Source of the DNA: Pseudomonadota bacterium
Lineage (GTDB): Bacteria; Pseudomonadota; Alphaproteobacteria; Rhizobiales; Rhizobiaceae
Length of the DNA stretch: 7,313 nucleotides
Assembly (NCBI GenBank): GCA_023388675.1
Contig: JAEWFU010000066.1
Location: forward strand, 1 to 7,313
Direction of reading: 5' to 3'
Shown: in pieces, positions 1-6,355 of the stretch
Numbering within the stretch: position 1 is the stretch's first letter
How the letters are laid out: every line of letters begins with the position of its first letter
Program-made: the position numbers and the translations under genes
The notes under the pieces: generated by a model
What the model saw: the letters and a program-made list of their open reading frames with translations, nothing else
What the model was told of the DNA's origin: nothing
Database searches by the model: none

Positions 1-1544
1 ACGTCCTGAAGCATCAGGAAGAAGGACGGCTGCAGGCTGAAGCCTTCGATGTTGGCCGTCGTGACCGCGCCCTGCACCCAGTTGGCGACGAACACCCAGG
101 GCGCGTCCTCGTGCACGATCTCCTGCAGTTGCTGGTAGAGCGTCGCGCGCTCCTCCGACTCGACCGAGACGCGGGCCTGGTTGAGCAGTGCGTCGACCTC
201 GGGATTGGAATAGTAGCCGGAGTTGAAGCCGCCTTCGGAGGGGAATGCCTCCGTCCGCAGGGTCAGGAAGGGCAGCGTGTCGGGATCGTTGGTCATCCAC
301 GCCATCTCGGCCATGTCGGCCTTGCCTTCGAGGCCGGGGTTCACCTGCCCGAGGAAGGTGTTCCACTCATAGGTCTCGATCTTCACGTTCATGCCGACGG
401 CGGCCAGATCCGCCTGGATCGCGGTGCCCATGGCGACCGGGTCGAGCATGCCGGAGCCGCCTTCGGTGACGTAGAAGGTGATCTCCTCGCCGTCGTAACC
501 CGCTTCGGCCAGCAGCTCGCGCGCCTTGTCGGGGTCGTAGGGATAGGGCTCGACCTCTTCATTGTAGGCCCAGGCGAAGGCCGGCGGAATCGGGCCCGCC
601 GCGACCTCGGCGGTTCCCTGCAGCACGTCGGTGACGAGCGATTCCTTGTTGATCGCGTAGTTCGCCGCCTGTCGTACGGCCTTCTCCGCGAAGGGGCCTT
701 CCTTCATGTTGAGGATGAGGAACCAGACGTGCGGGCCGGCCTGCTCATGCACCTGGAAGTCGGGCGCGTCGCGGAACTGGGCGACCGAATCCGGCGGCAC
801 CTCGACCATGATGTCGAGCCCGCCTGACAGCATCTCGGCGACGCGTGTGTTGGCGTCGGTGATCGGGCGGAAGACGATCGCCTCCGGCGCCGGGGCGCCA
901 CCCCAATAGTCCTCGTTGCGGGTTACGACAACACGCTGGTTGCCCTGCCATTCCTCGAATTTGTAGGCGCCGGTGCCGACGGGGTTGCGCCCGAAATCCT
1001 TGCCGCTCGCTTCGACGGCGGCGGGTGAAACCAGCAGGCCGGTGGGATAGGCGAGGTTGGAGAGGAAGGGCGCGAACGGCTCGTTCAGCTTGAATTCGAC
1101 CGTCGTGTCGTCGACCGCGGTCACCTCCTCGACTGCGGAGAAGAAGAACGCAAGCGGGAAGGGGCCGGTGTCGTGGAAGGGGTGCTCCTCGTCGAGCATG
1201 CGGTCGAAATTGAACTTCACCGCCTCGGCGTTGAACGGCGTGCCGTCGTGGAAGGTGACGCCTTCGCGGAGCTTGAAGGTGTAGGTGAGGCCGTCTTCGG
1301 AAATCTCCCAGCTCTCGGCGAGCGAGGGCTCCACCTCGAGCGAGCCGTCGGCGAAACGGACCAGCCCGTCATAGACGTTCACCAGGATACGGAAATCGTT
1401 GACCGCCGTGACCGCATGCGGGTCGAGCGACTGCGGTTCGGCGATCTGCCCGACCACGATCACGTTGGGCGGTGTCTGGGCGAAGGCGGCTGGCGCGATC
1501 GCCAATGCGCATGCGGCCGCCAGCGCGGCAAGTACGCGTCTCAT
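1..1544 (-). CDS. ABC transporter substrate-binding protein, family 5 (oligopeptide/dipeptide type), 3' end cut by window edge
   Basis: Periplasmic solute-binding component of an ABC importer for peptides or peptide-like compounds. The visible part is 514 residues; family members are about 500-540, so only a short C-terminal tail is missing. Residues 1-22 form a Sec signal peptide (MRR, then a hydrophobic Ala/Leu stretch) ending in AFA before Gln23. The mature N-terminus carries the family-5 signature: SLDPHAV (40-45), LAESWEISEDGLTYTFKLR (75-93), then GVTFHDGTPFNAEAV (95-109). Further in are NPVGTGAYKFEEW and a late YPYDPDKARELLAEAGY block, both typical of DppA/OppA-like proteins. The ATG at 1544 is chosen because the signal peptide starts there and CGGAGAA (1556-1550) precedes it with 5 nt spacing. 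Permease and ATPase genes would be expected beyond the left edge. It is divergent from the M20 amidohydrolase, which hints that the ligand is a ureido or amide compound; the actual ligand is unknown. The family assignment is sure; the substrate is not. Confidence 0.93.
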   Translation of the reverse strand, partial: MRRVLAALAAACALAIAPAAFAQTPPNVIVVGQIAEPQSLDPHAVTAVNDFRILVNVYDGLVRFADGSLEVEPSLAESWEISEDGLTYTFKLREGVTFHDGTPFNAEAVKFNFDRMLDEEHPFHDTGPFPLAFFFSAVEEVTAVDDTTVEFKLNEPFAPFLSNLAYPTGLLVSPAAVEASGKDFGRNPVGTGAYKFEEWQGNQRVVVTRNEDYWGGAPAPEAIVFRPITDANTRVAEMLSGGLDIMVEVPPDSVAQFRDAPDFQVHEQAGPHVWFLILNMKEGPFAEKAVRQAANYAINKESLVTDVLQGTAEVAAGPIPPAFAWAYNEEVEPYPYDPDKARELLAEAGYDGEEITFYVTEGGSGMLDPVAMGTAIQADLAAVGMNVKIETYEWNTFLGQVNPGLEGKADMAEMAWMTNDPDTLPFLTLRTEAFPSEGGFNSGYYSNPEVDALLNQARVSVESEERATLYQQLQEIVHEDAPWVFVANWVQGAVTTANIEGFSLQPSFFLMLQD

Positions 1545-1582
1545 GGGGATTCTCCGTTCGTCGTTCCGCTGCGTTATGGGGA

Positions 1583-1629
1583 TAATTAATCACTATAATT
1601 TGCGATAGGCAACGATTTATACATATAAA
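1583..1629. promoter_or_regulatory. Divergent promoter region between the binding-protein and amidohydrolase genes
   Basis: This AT-rich island stands out from GC-rich surroundings. Plus strand: TTGCGA (1600-1605), an 18-nt spacer, then TATAAA (1624-1629) makes a fair sigma70-type promoter that would start transcription near 1636, about 45 nt before the GTG of the hydrolase. Minus strand: TTGCCT (1612-1607) lies back-to-back with the plus-strand -35 box, but its -10 candidates (near 1589-1583) match poorly; TATAGT (1597-1592) is a better -10 with a poor -35. The boxes were seen by eye. Their use as promoters is inferred. Confidence 0.45.
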
Positions 1630-1630
1630 T
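1615..1630. repeat. Perfect AT-only inverted repeat over the putative -10 box
   Basis: ATTTATA (1615-1621) and TATAAAT (1624-1630) are exact reverse complements separated by CA. The right arm contains the TATAAA proposed as the -10 box of the amidohydrolase promoter. A regulator bound here would block or remodel that promoter. A shorter inverted repeat, TTGC-GATAG-GCAA (1600-1612), lies just upstream. No regulator gene for this pair is inside the window, so operator function is an inference. Confidence 0.4.
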
Positions 1631-1668
1631 TGCCGGGCGCTGGTGGCGACATGTGCAATGCGATCTGC

Positions 1669-1674
1669 AGGAGG
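1669..1674 (+). promoter_or_regulatory. Ribosome binding site that sets the GTG start of the amidohydrolase
   Basis: A consensus AGGAGG lies 5 nt before GTG 1680-1682. It argues against the longer in-frame reading from GTG 1653, which would put this Shine-Dalgarno sequence inside the coding region. Confidence 0.8.
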
Positions 1675-1679
1675 ATCAG

Positions 1680-2924
1680 GTGTCAGGCGGAAAAGCGGAG
1701 ATCGACGGCCGGCGGATGAAGGCGATCTTCGACGCCATCAACGGCTTCGGACGCCTGCCGGACATGCCGGGCTGGAACCGCCCCGGCCTGTCGGACGAGG
1801 ACATGGCGGTGCGCCGCTGGTTTGCCGGACGCATGGAAGCGGAGGGGCTTCGCGTTTCGGTCGACGGCGCGGCCAACGTTTCCGGGCGGCTCGGGCCGGA
1901 AGGTGGGCCTTCCGTGATTCTGGGCTCGCATCTCGACACGGTGCCGTCCGGCGGCGCTTTCGACGGCGCGCTCGGGGTCGCGGTCGCGCTCGAATGCGCG
2001 CTTGCCATGCGCGATGCGGGGTTGGCGCTGGCCCGTCCGGTGGAGGTGATGGCCACCAGCGAGGAGGAGGGCAGGTTCGGCGGCATGCTGGGCTCGTGGG
2101 CGCTGGCCGGGCTGGTGACGGAGGAATGGCTGGCGGCGGCCGTCGATGCTGACGGGGTGCGCCTCGCCGATGCGCTGGCAGCCCACAATCTCGATGCGGC
2201 CGGCGTGATCGCATCCGCGCGGCCGATGGGTTCGATCAAGGCGTTCCTGGAACTGCATGTCGAGCAGGGGCCGGTGCTCGAATGCGCCTCGATCCCGGTC
2301 GGGATTGCCGACCGCGTCTCCGGCGTGGTGTATCTCGGCGTGACGCTGCGCGGCGTCGCCAACCATTCGGGCACCACGCCGATGGAGATGCGCGCCGATG
2401 CCTTCGCCGGGCTGGCCGAAATCGCGGCCGGCTTTCCGGGGCTCATCGCGCGCCAGGGGACGGAGCAGTCGCGGATCACTATCGGCAAGGTCGAGCTGGT
2501 CCCGAACTTCCCGCATACGATTCCGGGCGAGGCGTGTTTCTCGGTGATCGTGCGCGACACGGAAAGCGCTGCCATGGAGCGGTTGTCCGCCGGCGTGCGC
2601 GATCTCGTTGCGAGCGCATCTGCCCGCCACGGACTTACCAATGAGATCGTCGAACACAGCCATATCGCGCCGGTGATGCTCGACGCGGAAGTGGCGGACC
2701 TGTTGCGTCGCGAGGCGGAGACGCTGGGCCTGCCGTCGATGGTGATGCCGTCGGGCGCGGGGCACGACGCACAGACCATGCAGACCCTGTGCCCCGCGGG
2801 GTTGATCTTCGTGCCCAGCCGTGGCGGGCTAAGCCATGCGCCGGACGAATGGACCGACTGGGAGGCGGCGGTGGCCGGGGCGCAGCTGATGCTTGCCGCC
2901 GCCGTGCGGCTGGCATGCGAATGA
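1680..2924 (+). CDS. Zn-dependent M20-family amidohydrolase (N-carbamoyl-L-amino-acid hydrolase / allantoate amidohydrolase type)
   Basis: Predicted cytoplasmic binuclear metallo-hydrolase, 414 residues, the usual length (about 400-420) for the hydantoinase/carbamoylase subgroup of peptidase family M20. Such enzymes cleave the amide or ureido bond of N-carbamoyl-amino acids, allantoate, ureidoglycine or beta-ureidopropionate, mostly releasing ammonia and CO2. Likely metal ligands and catalytic residues are visible in order: GSHLDTV (His84), FDGALGV (Asp95), SEEEGRFGG (Glu129 as general base, Glu130 as ligand), ELHVEQGP (His193) and GGLSHAPDEW (His386). The dimerisation/substrate block VANHSGTTPMEMRADAF (226-242, His229) and PSGAGHDAQTM (357-367, His362) also match. 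The motif reads EEEGRF, one residue shorter than the EEGSRF of classical AllC/HyuC enzymes. There is no signal peptide. The GTG start is set by AGGAGG 5 nt upstream. It is divergent from a binding protein and followed 80 bp later by fadE. The family is certain; the exact substrate cannot be told from sequence alone. Confidence 0.93.
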   Translation: MSGGKAEIDGRRMKAIFDAINGFGRLPDMPGWNRPGLSDEDMAVRRWFAGRMEAEGLRVSVDGAANVSGRLGPEGGPSVILGSHLDTVPSGGAFDGALGVAVALECALAMRDAGLALARPVEVMATSEEEGRFGGMLGSWALAGLVTEEWLAAAVDADGVRLADALAAHNLDAAGVIASARPMGSIKAFLELHVEQGPVLECASIPVGIADRVSGVVYLGVTLRGVANHSGTTPMEMRADAFAGLAEIAAGFPGLIARQGTEQSRITIGKVELVPNFPHTIPGEACFSVIVRDTESAAMERLSAGVRDLVASASARHGLTNEIVEHSHIAPVMLDAEVADLLRREAETLGLPSMVMPSGAGHDAQTMQTLCPAGLIFVPSRGGLSHAPDEWTDWEAAVAGAQLMLAAAVRLACE

Positions 2925-2946
2925 CCGAAGCCGGGCTCTGTTGAGA

Positions 2947-2969
2947 CGGCCGGCGGGAACTTTCGGCCG
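2947..2969. repeat. Small GC-rich repeat in the gap between the amidohydrolase and fadE
   Basis: CGGCCG at 2947-2952 recurs at 2964-2969. Because the unit is self-complementary it can form a 6-bp stem with an 11-nt loop, or be read as a direct repeat. There is no T-run after it, so it is not a convincing intrinsic terminator. The 80-bp gap (2925-3004) holds nothing else recognisable apart from the fadE ribosome binding site, so co-transcription of the two genes remains possible. Confidence 0.25.
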
Positions 2970-3004
2970 GTTGCCGCATTGCAGAACCAAGCGAAGGGAG
3001 CGAC

Positions 3005-5293
3005 ATGGGTATCCGAGAATTCCGCCGGGACTATCTGACCCGGCCCATCTTCCGTTGGGCCGGCGGTGTGCTGCCGCCGATCTCCGACACCGAGCGTGAG
3101 GCGATCGACGCCGGCACCGTGTGGTGGGACGGCGAACTTTTCACCGGCAATCCCGACTGGCAGAAACTGCTCGACACGCCGCCGGCGGTGCTGTCGCCGC
3201 GCGAACAGGCCTTCATGGACGGGCCGGTGCGCGAACTCTGCGCGATGGTCGACGACTGGAAGATCGCCTGGCAGGACCGCGATCTGCCGCCGGAGGTCTG
3301 GGACTTCATGCGCAGGAACAGGTTCTTCGGCATGATCATCCCGGAGAAATATGGCGGGCTCGGCTTCTCGAACACGATGCATTCCGAGGTGGTGCGGACC
3401 ATCTCGTCGGCAAGCGTGGTGGCCGGCGTCACCGTCATGGTGCCGAACTCGCTGGGGCCGGGCGAGCTGCTGATGCATTTCGGCACCGAGGCGCAGAAGG
3501 ACTACTGGCTGCCACGTCTGGCCGAAGGCTCGGAAATACCCTGTTTCGGGCTTACCTCGGAGGATGCCGGTTCGGACGCTGCCGCGATGACCGACAGCGG
3601 CGTCGTGGAATATGGCCAGCACGAGGGCCAGAAGGTGCTCGGCATCCGCCTGAACTTCCACAAGCGCTACATCACGCTGGGGCCGGTCGCGACCGTGATG
3701 GGCCTCGCCTTCAAGCTCCATGATCCCGACGGGTTGCTCGGCGGCGAGAAGGAGCGCGGCATTACCGTCGCCTTGCTGCCGACCGCGACGCCGGGCGTAA
3801 GCCACGGCGAACGCCATATCCCGCAATTCACCCATTTCCAGAACGGACCGCTCTACGGCAAGGACGTCTTTATTCCGCTCGAATGGATACTGGGCGGCGA
3901 AGAGCAGGTCGGGCAGGGCTGGAAGATGCTGATGACGGCGCTGGCGGCCGGCCGCGGCATCTCGCTGCCGTCGCAGTCGGCGGCTTCGGCGGCGATGTGC
4001 GCCCGGGCGACCGGCGCCTATGCCCGCGTGCGCCGCCAGTTCAACGTGCCAATCGGCATGTTCGAGGGCATCCGCGTGCACCTCGCCGATCTTGCCGCCA
4101 ACGCCTATCTCATTGACGCTGCGCGCCGGCTGACGGTTGCGGCGCTCGACCGTGGCGATAAGCCGTCGGTGATCTCGGCGATCATGAAATATCACGCCAC
4201 GGAGCGCATGCGTCAGTCGATCGAAAAGGCGATGGACATCCACGGCGGCAAGGCGATCATCGACGGTCCGCGCAACTATCTCGGCGGGCAGTATCGCTCC
4301 GTGCCGATCGGCATCACCGTGGAAGGCGCCAATATCCTCACCCGCAACCTGATGATCTTCGGCCAGGGCGCGATCCGCTCGCATCCCTATATGCTGAAGG
4401 AACTTGAGGCGCTTTCGGAGGCAGACAAGGACAAGGGTCTCGACGCGTTCGACCGCAGCTTCTGGGCGCATGCCGGTCATTCGATCGCCAATGCCGGGCG
4501 TGCATTCCTGCGCGGCTGGTCGGGCGCGCTGTTTGCACCGTCGCCAAAGGATGTGGGCATGCCGCACCACTGGCAGCGGCTTTCGCGCTATGCCTCTGCC
4601 TTTGCGCTGATCTCCGATCTGGCGCTTCTGACGATGGGCGGTGCGCTGAAACGTAAGGAGATGATCTCGGCGCGGCTCGGCGATATCCTGTCGGAGCTCT
4701 ATCTGCTGGGTGCAGTGCTGAAGCGCTATGAGGACGAGGGTAGGCAGAAGGCCGACCGCGCAATCGTCGACTACATCATGGTGACGGGCGAAGAGCGCAT
4801 CTGCGCCGCCTTCGACGGCGTGCTCGACAATCTGCCGGCGCGCTGGGCGGCGTGGATGACGCGCATCGTCGCGTTCCCGTTCGGCATCGCCCACCGAGCG
4901 CCGTCCGACAGGCTGACGGACAAGGTTGCCGCGACATTGATGACCCCCTCGGCGCAGCGCGACCGGCTGACGCCGGGGCTCTATCTCGGCGAAGGCCATG
5001 AAAGCCACGCACTCAAGGATCTGGAGCACGCCTTTCAGGCGGTGATGGACGTGGAGCCGATCGAAAAAAAGATGCGGGCCGCGGAAATCCGCGACCCCGA
5101 GGAAGCACGCGAGCGCGGCGTCATCGACGCGGCGGAGTTCGGGCGGCTGGCGGAAACCGCCGAGGCGGTCCGGCGTGTCGTCGCCGTGGATGCCTGGCCG
5201 ATGGAAGACGTCTCGCCGCTGGCCGACCAGCATCGAAAACCGGCGCCGAAGCGGACCCGGACAGCCAAGCCGCGGCGCGAGGCGGCGGAGTAG
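3005..5293 (+). CDS. fadE: FadE-type acyl-CoA dehydrogenase, lacking the N-terminal membrane segments
   Basis: FAD-dependent enzyme for the first step of fatty acid beta-oxidation, oxidising acyl-CoA to trans-2-enoyl-CoA. The 762 residues follow E. coli FadE (814) closely from the block VLPPISDTEREAIDAG (23-38) to the end: VPNSLGPGELLMHFGT, LTSEDAGSD (183-191, middle-domain FAD/substrate loop), NFHKRYITLGPVATV, FQNGPLYGKDVF, and TVEGANILTRNLMIFGQGA with Glu440, the expected catalytic base. After about residue 465 comes the FadE-specific C-terminal extension (DUF1974), including LKRKEMISARLGDILSEL. The tail is basic (KRTRTAKPRR). E. coli FadE has about 50 extra N-terminal residues with hydrophobic membrane segments. 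Here an in-frame TGA at 2942-2944, with no alternative start after it, shows they are truly absent. AAGGGAG (2994-3000) is the ribosome binding site. The gene follows the amidohydrolase by 80 bp and ends 10 bp from a convergent regulator. Identification is very secure. Confidence 0.96.
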   Translation: MGIREFRRDYLTRPIFRWAGGVLPPISDTEREAIDAGTVWWDGELFTGNPDWQKLLDTPPAVLSPREQAFMDGPVRELCAMVDDWKIAWQDRDLPPEVWDFMRRNRFFGMIIPEKYGGLGFSNTMHSEVVRTISSASVVAGVTVMVPNSLGPGELLMHFGTEAQKDYWLPRLAEGSEIPCFGLTSEDAGSDAAAMTDSGVVEYGQHEGQKVLGIRLNFHKRYITLGPVATVMGLAFKLHDPDGLLGGEKERGITVALLPTATPGVSHGERHIPQFTHFQNGPLYGKDVFIPLEWILGGEEQVGQGWKMLMTALAAGRGISLPSQSAASAAMCARATGAYARVRRQFNVPIGMFEGIRVHLADLAANAYLIDAARRLTVAALDRGDKPSVISAIMKYHATERMRQSIEKAMDIHGGKAIIDGPRNYLGGQYRSVPIGITVEGANILTRNLMIFGQGAIRSHPYMLKELEALSEADKDKGLDAFDRSFWAHAGHSIANAGRAFLRGWSGALFAPSPKDVGMPHHWQRLSRYASAFALISDLALLTMGGALKRKEMISARLGDILSELYLLGAVLKRYEDEGRQKADRAIVDYIMVTGEERICAAFDGVLDNLPARWAAWMTRIVAFPFGIAHRAPSDRLTDKVAATLMTPSAQRDRLTPGLYLGEGHESHALKDLEHAFQAVMDVEPIEKKMRAAEIRDPEEARERGVIDAAEFGRLAETAEAVRRVVAVDAWPMEDVSPLADQHRKPAPKRTRTAKPRREAAE
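5053..5097 (+). other. Candidate -1 ribosomal frameshift signal inside fadE (dnaX-like layout)
   Basis: The codons for Glu687-Lys688-Lys689 read GAA AAA AAG, which places the slippery heptamer A AAA AAG (5065-5071) in the same phase as in E. coli dnaX. GGAG (5053-5056) lies 8 nt upstream, like the stimulatory internal Shine-Dalgarno sequence there. Four nt downstream, GGGC-CGCGG (5076-5084) can pair with CCGCG-ACCC (5089-5097) around an AAAT loop: 5 bp, one C-A mismatch, then 3 bp. All three parts are visible directly. A -1 shift would replace the last 73 residues with a 209-codon Arg/Gly-rich tail ending at 5700, which crosses antisense to the next gene and looks unlike a real protein. Function is therefore doubtful. 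Confidence 0.2.
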
Positions 5294-5303
5294 CCTTCCG
5301 GCG

Positions 5304-6260
5304 CTATTGCCGCGCCTGCGGCATCTGGCGCGCAGCGCGGCGCATCGAGTGCGGCGGCAAACCGAACTGCCGCACGAAGGCGCGGCGCATGCGCCCGGCA
5401 TCCCCGAAACCGGTCGTCAGTGCGATCCGGTCGAGCGGTTGGGCGCTCGCCTCGACTGCGGTCCTGGCGGTCTCCAGCCGCAGCCGCTCGACCGCCTTGG
5501 CCGGCGTGGTGCCGGTCTCGGCGGTGAAGGCGCGCGCGAAGTTGCGGGGGCTCATCGCCGCGCGATCGGCCAGGCGCTCCACCGTCAGCGTCTCGCCGAT
5601 ATGGGCGCGCATCCAGTCGATCAGGTCCGCAAAGCGGCCGCTGCGTCCGCCCAGCTCGACGATGGCCGAGAACTGCGACTGGCCGCCCGGCCGGCGTTGA
5701 TGCACGACGAGCTGCTGGGCGACGCGGCGAGCGATGTCCGGCCCCAGATCCTCCTCGATCAGGGCAATCGCCAGGTCGATCCCGGCCGAAATGCCGGCCG
5801 ACGTCCAGACGCCACCATCGCAGATGAAGATGCGCTCGGCATCGAGCCGGACATTCGGATAGCGGCGGGCGAAGTGGTCGGTGCTGTCCCAGTGCGTGGT
5901 CGCGCGGCGGCCGTCGAGGAGGCCGGCTTCCGCCAGCAGGAACGCGCCGGAGCAGACGCTTGCGATGCGGCGCGCCTCTGCCTGCCGCAGCCAGCCGACG
6001 ATCTCCTGCATCGCGGCCATCGACCGCACGATCTCGCCGCCGGAAACCAGAATTGTGTCGTACTCGGCGTCGTCGAGAGGGGCGGCATCGAGGCCGAGGC
6101 CGGAGGAGCTTGGCACCTTGCCTCCGCCTTCCGGTCCCAGCACCGTCAGCGCGTAGCTGCCGGGGCGAAAGCGGTTGGCGATCTCGAACGCGGCGACGGG
6201 CCCGGTCACGTCCAGCATCTGGAAGCCGGGATGGAGGATGACGGCAATGGCGTGGTTCAT
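5304..6260 (-). CDS. GlxA-type transcriptional regulator: DJ-1/PfpI domain fused to an AraC-family DNA-binding domain
   Basis: Cytoplasmic transcription factor of 318 residues, the usual size for this family. Residues 1 to about 185 are a DJ-1/PfpI (class I glutamine amidotransferase-like) sensor domain: VILHPGFQMLDVTGPVAAFE at the N-terminus, the nucleophile elbow SVCSGAFLLAEAGLLDG with Cys103, then ATTHW (120-124) and DGGVWTSAGISAGIDLAI. Residues from about 220 to 312 form two helix-turn-helix units of the AraC type: LTVERLADRAAMSPRNFARAF and the second unit with GFGDAGRMRRAFVRQFGLPP. The start at 6260 (MNHAIAVILHPG) is preferred because the DJ-1 strand begins there; the 21 residues that a longer reading from 6323 would add are not family-like and would overlie the inverted repeats upstream. 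No Shine-Dalgarno sequence is evident. It converges on fadE with a 10-bp gap and diverges from a second DJ-1/PfpI gene, its most likely target besides itself. The effector is unknown. Confidence 0.92.
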   Translation of the reverse strand: MNHAIAVILHPGFQMLDVTGPVAAFEIANRFRPGSYALTVLGPEGGGKVPSSSGLGLDAAPLDDAEYDTILVSGGEIVRSMAAMQEIVGWLRQAEARRIASVCSGAFLLAEAGLLDGRRATTHWDSTDHFARRYPNVRLDAERIFICDGGVWTSAGISAGIDLAIALIEEDLGPDIARRVAQQLVVHQRRPGGQSQFSAIVELGGRSGRFADLIDWMRAHIGETLTVERLADRAAMSPRNFARAFTAETGTTPAKAVERLRLETARTAVEASAQPLDRIALTTGFGDAGRMRRAFVRQFGLPPHSMRRAARQMPQARQ

Positions 6261-6273
6261 GGCAGTTTTTGCC

Positions 6274-6299
6274 CGATTTATGTCATATCGGACAAATCG
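6274..6299. promoter_or_regulatory. Overlapping inverted repeats, candidate operator between the regulator and the exported DJ-1 protein
   Basis: Two inverted repeats share this 26-bp stretch: CGATTT (6274-6279) with AAATCG (6294-6299), and TGTC (6281-6284) with GACA (6291-6294), with arms 6 nt apart. It lies 14 bp upstream of the regulator's start codon. It also falls in the spacer and -10 of a weak plus-strand promoter candidate, TTGCCC (6269-6274), 17 nt, ACAAAT (6292-6297). Position and symmetry suggest binding of the adjacent AraC-family protein, controlling both divergent genes. This is inference from symmetry and context only. Confidence 0.4.
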
Positions 6300-6344
6300 T
6301 AGCAGCAGTAGCATCGACGTCAAGTTTCGCGGCCTTGCGGCGAT

Positions 6345-6350
6345 GGAGGT
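6345..6350 (+). promoter_or_regulatory. Ribosome binding site of the exported DJ-1/PfpI gene
   Basis: GGAGGT precedes three consecutive in-frame ATG codons at 6353, 6356 and 6359, leaving 2, 5 and 8 nt. The first is too close. The second or third is more likely used, and 6356 is taken here. Confidence 0.65.
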
Positions 6351-6355
6351 GCATG

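Noticed and set aside
111..827. 238-codon open frame on the plus strand
   Set aside because: It lies antisense to the binding-protein gene, whose reading frame shows the signal peptide and family-5 motifs; the plus-strand translation resembles nothing known.
1653..1679. A longer N-terminus for the amidohydrolase starting at GTG 1653
   Set aside because: It would place the AGGAGG ribosome binding site inside the gene, and there is no ribosome binding site before 1653.
5294..5303. Shared terminator between convergent fadE and the regulator
   Set aside because: Only 10 bp separate the two stop codons, and no stem with a T-run is visible there or just beyond.
1676..5401. A 1241-codon open frame on the minus strand, antisense to the amidohydrolase and fadE
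   Set aside because: In GC-rich DNA the strand opposite real genes often stays open. The translation is rich in Arg, His, Ala and Pro with no recognisable domain, while the plus strand carries two clear conserved proteins across the same region.
5175..6302. 375-codon open frame on the plus strand, overlapping the fadE end and the regulator
   Set aside because: It is out of frame with fadE and antisense to the well-supported DJ-1/AraC regulator; its composition is that of a shadow frame.
6261..6323. A longer N-terminus for the AraC-type regulator
   Set aside because: The extra 21 residues do not resemble the family and would cover the inverted repeats in the divergent promoter; the DJ-1 fold begins right at MNHAIAVILHPG.
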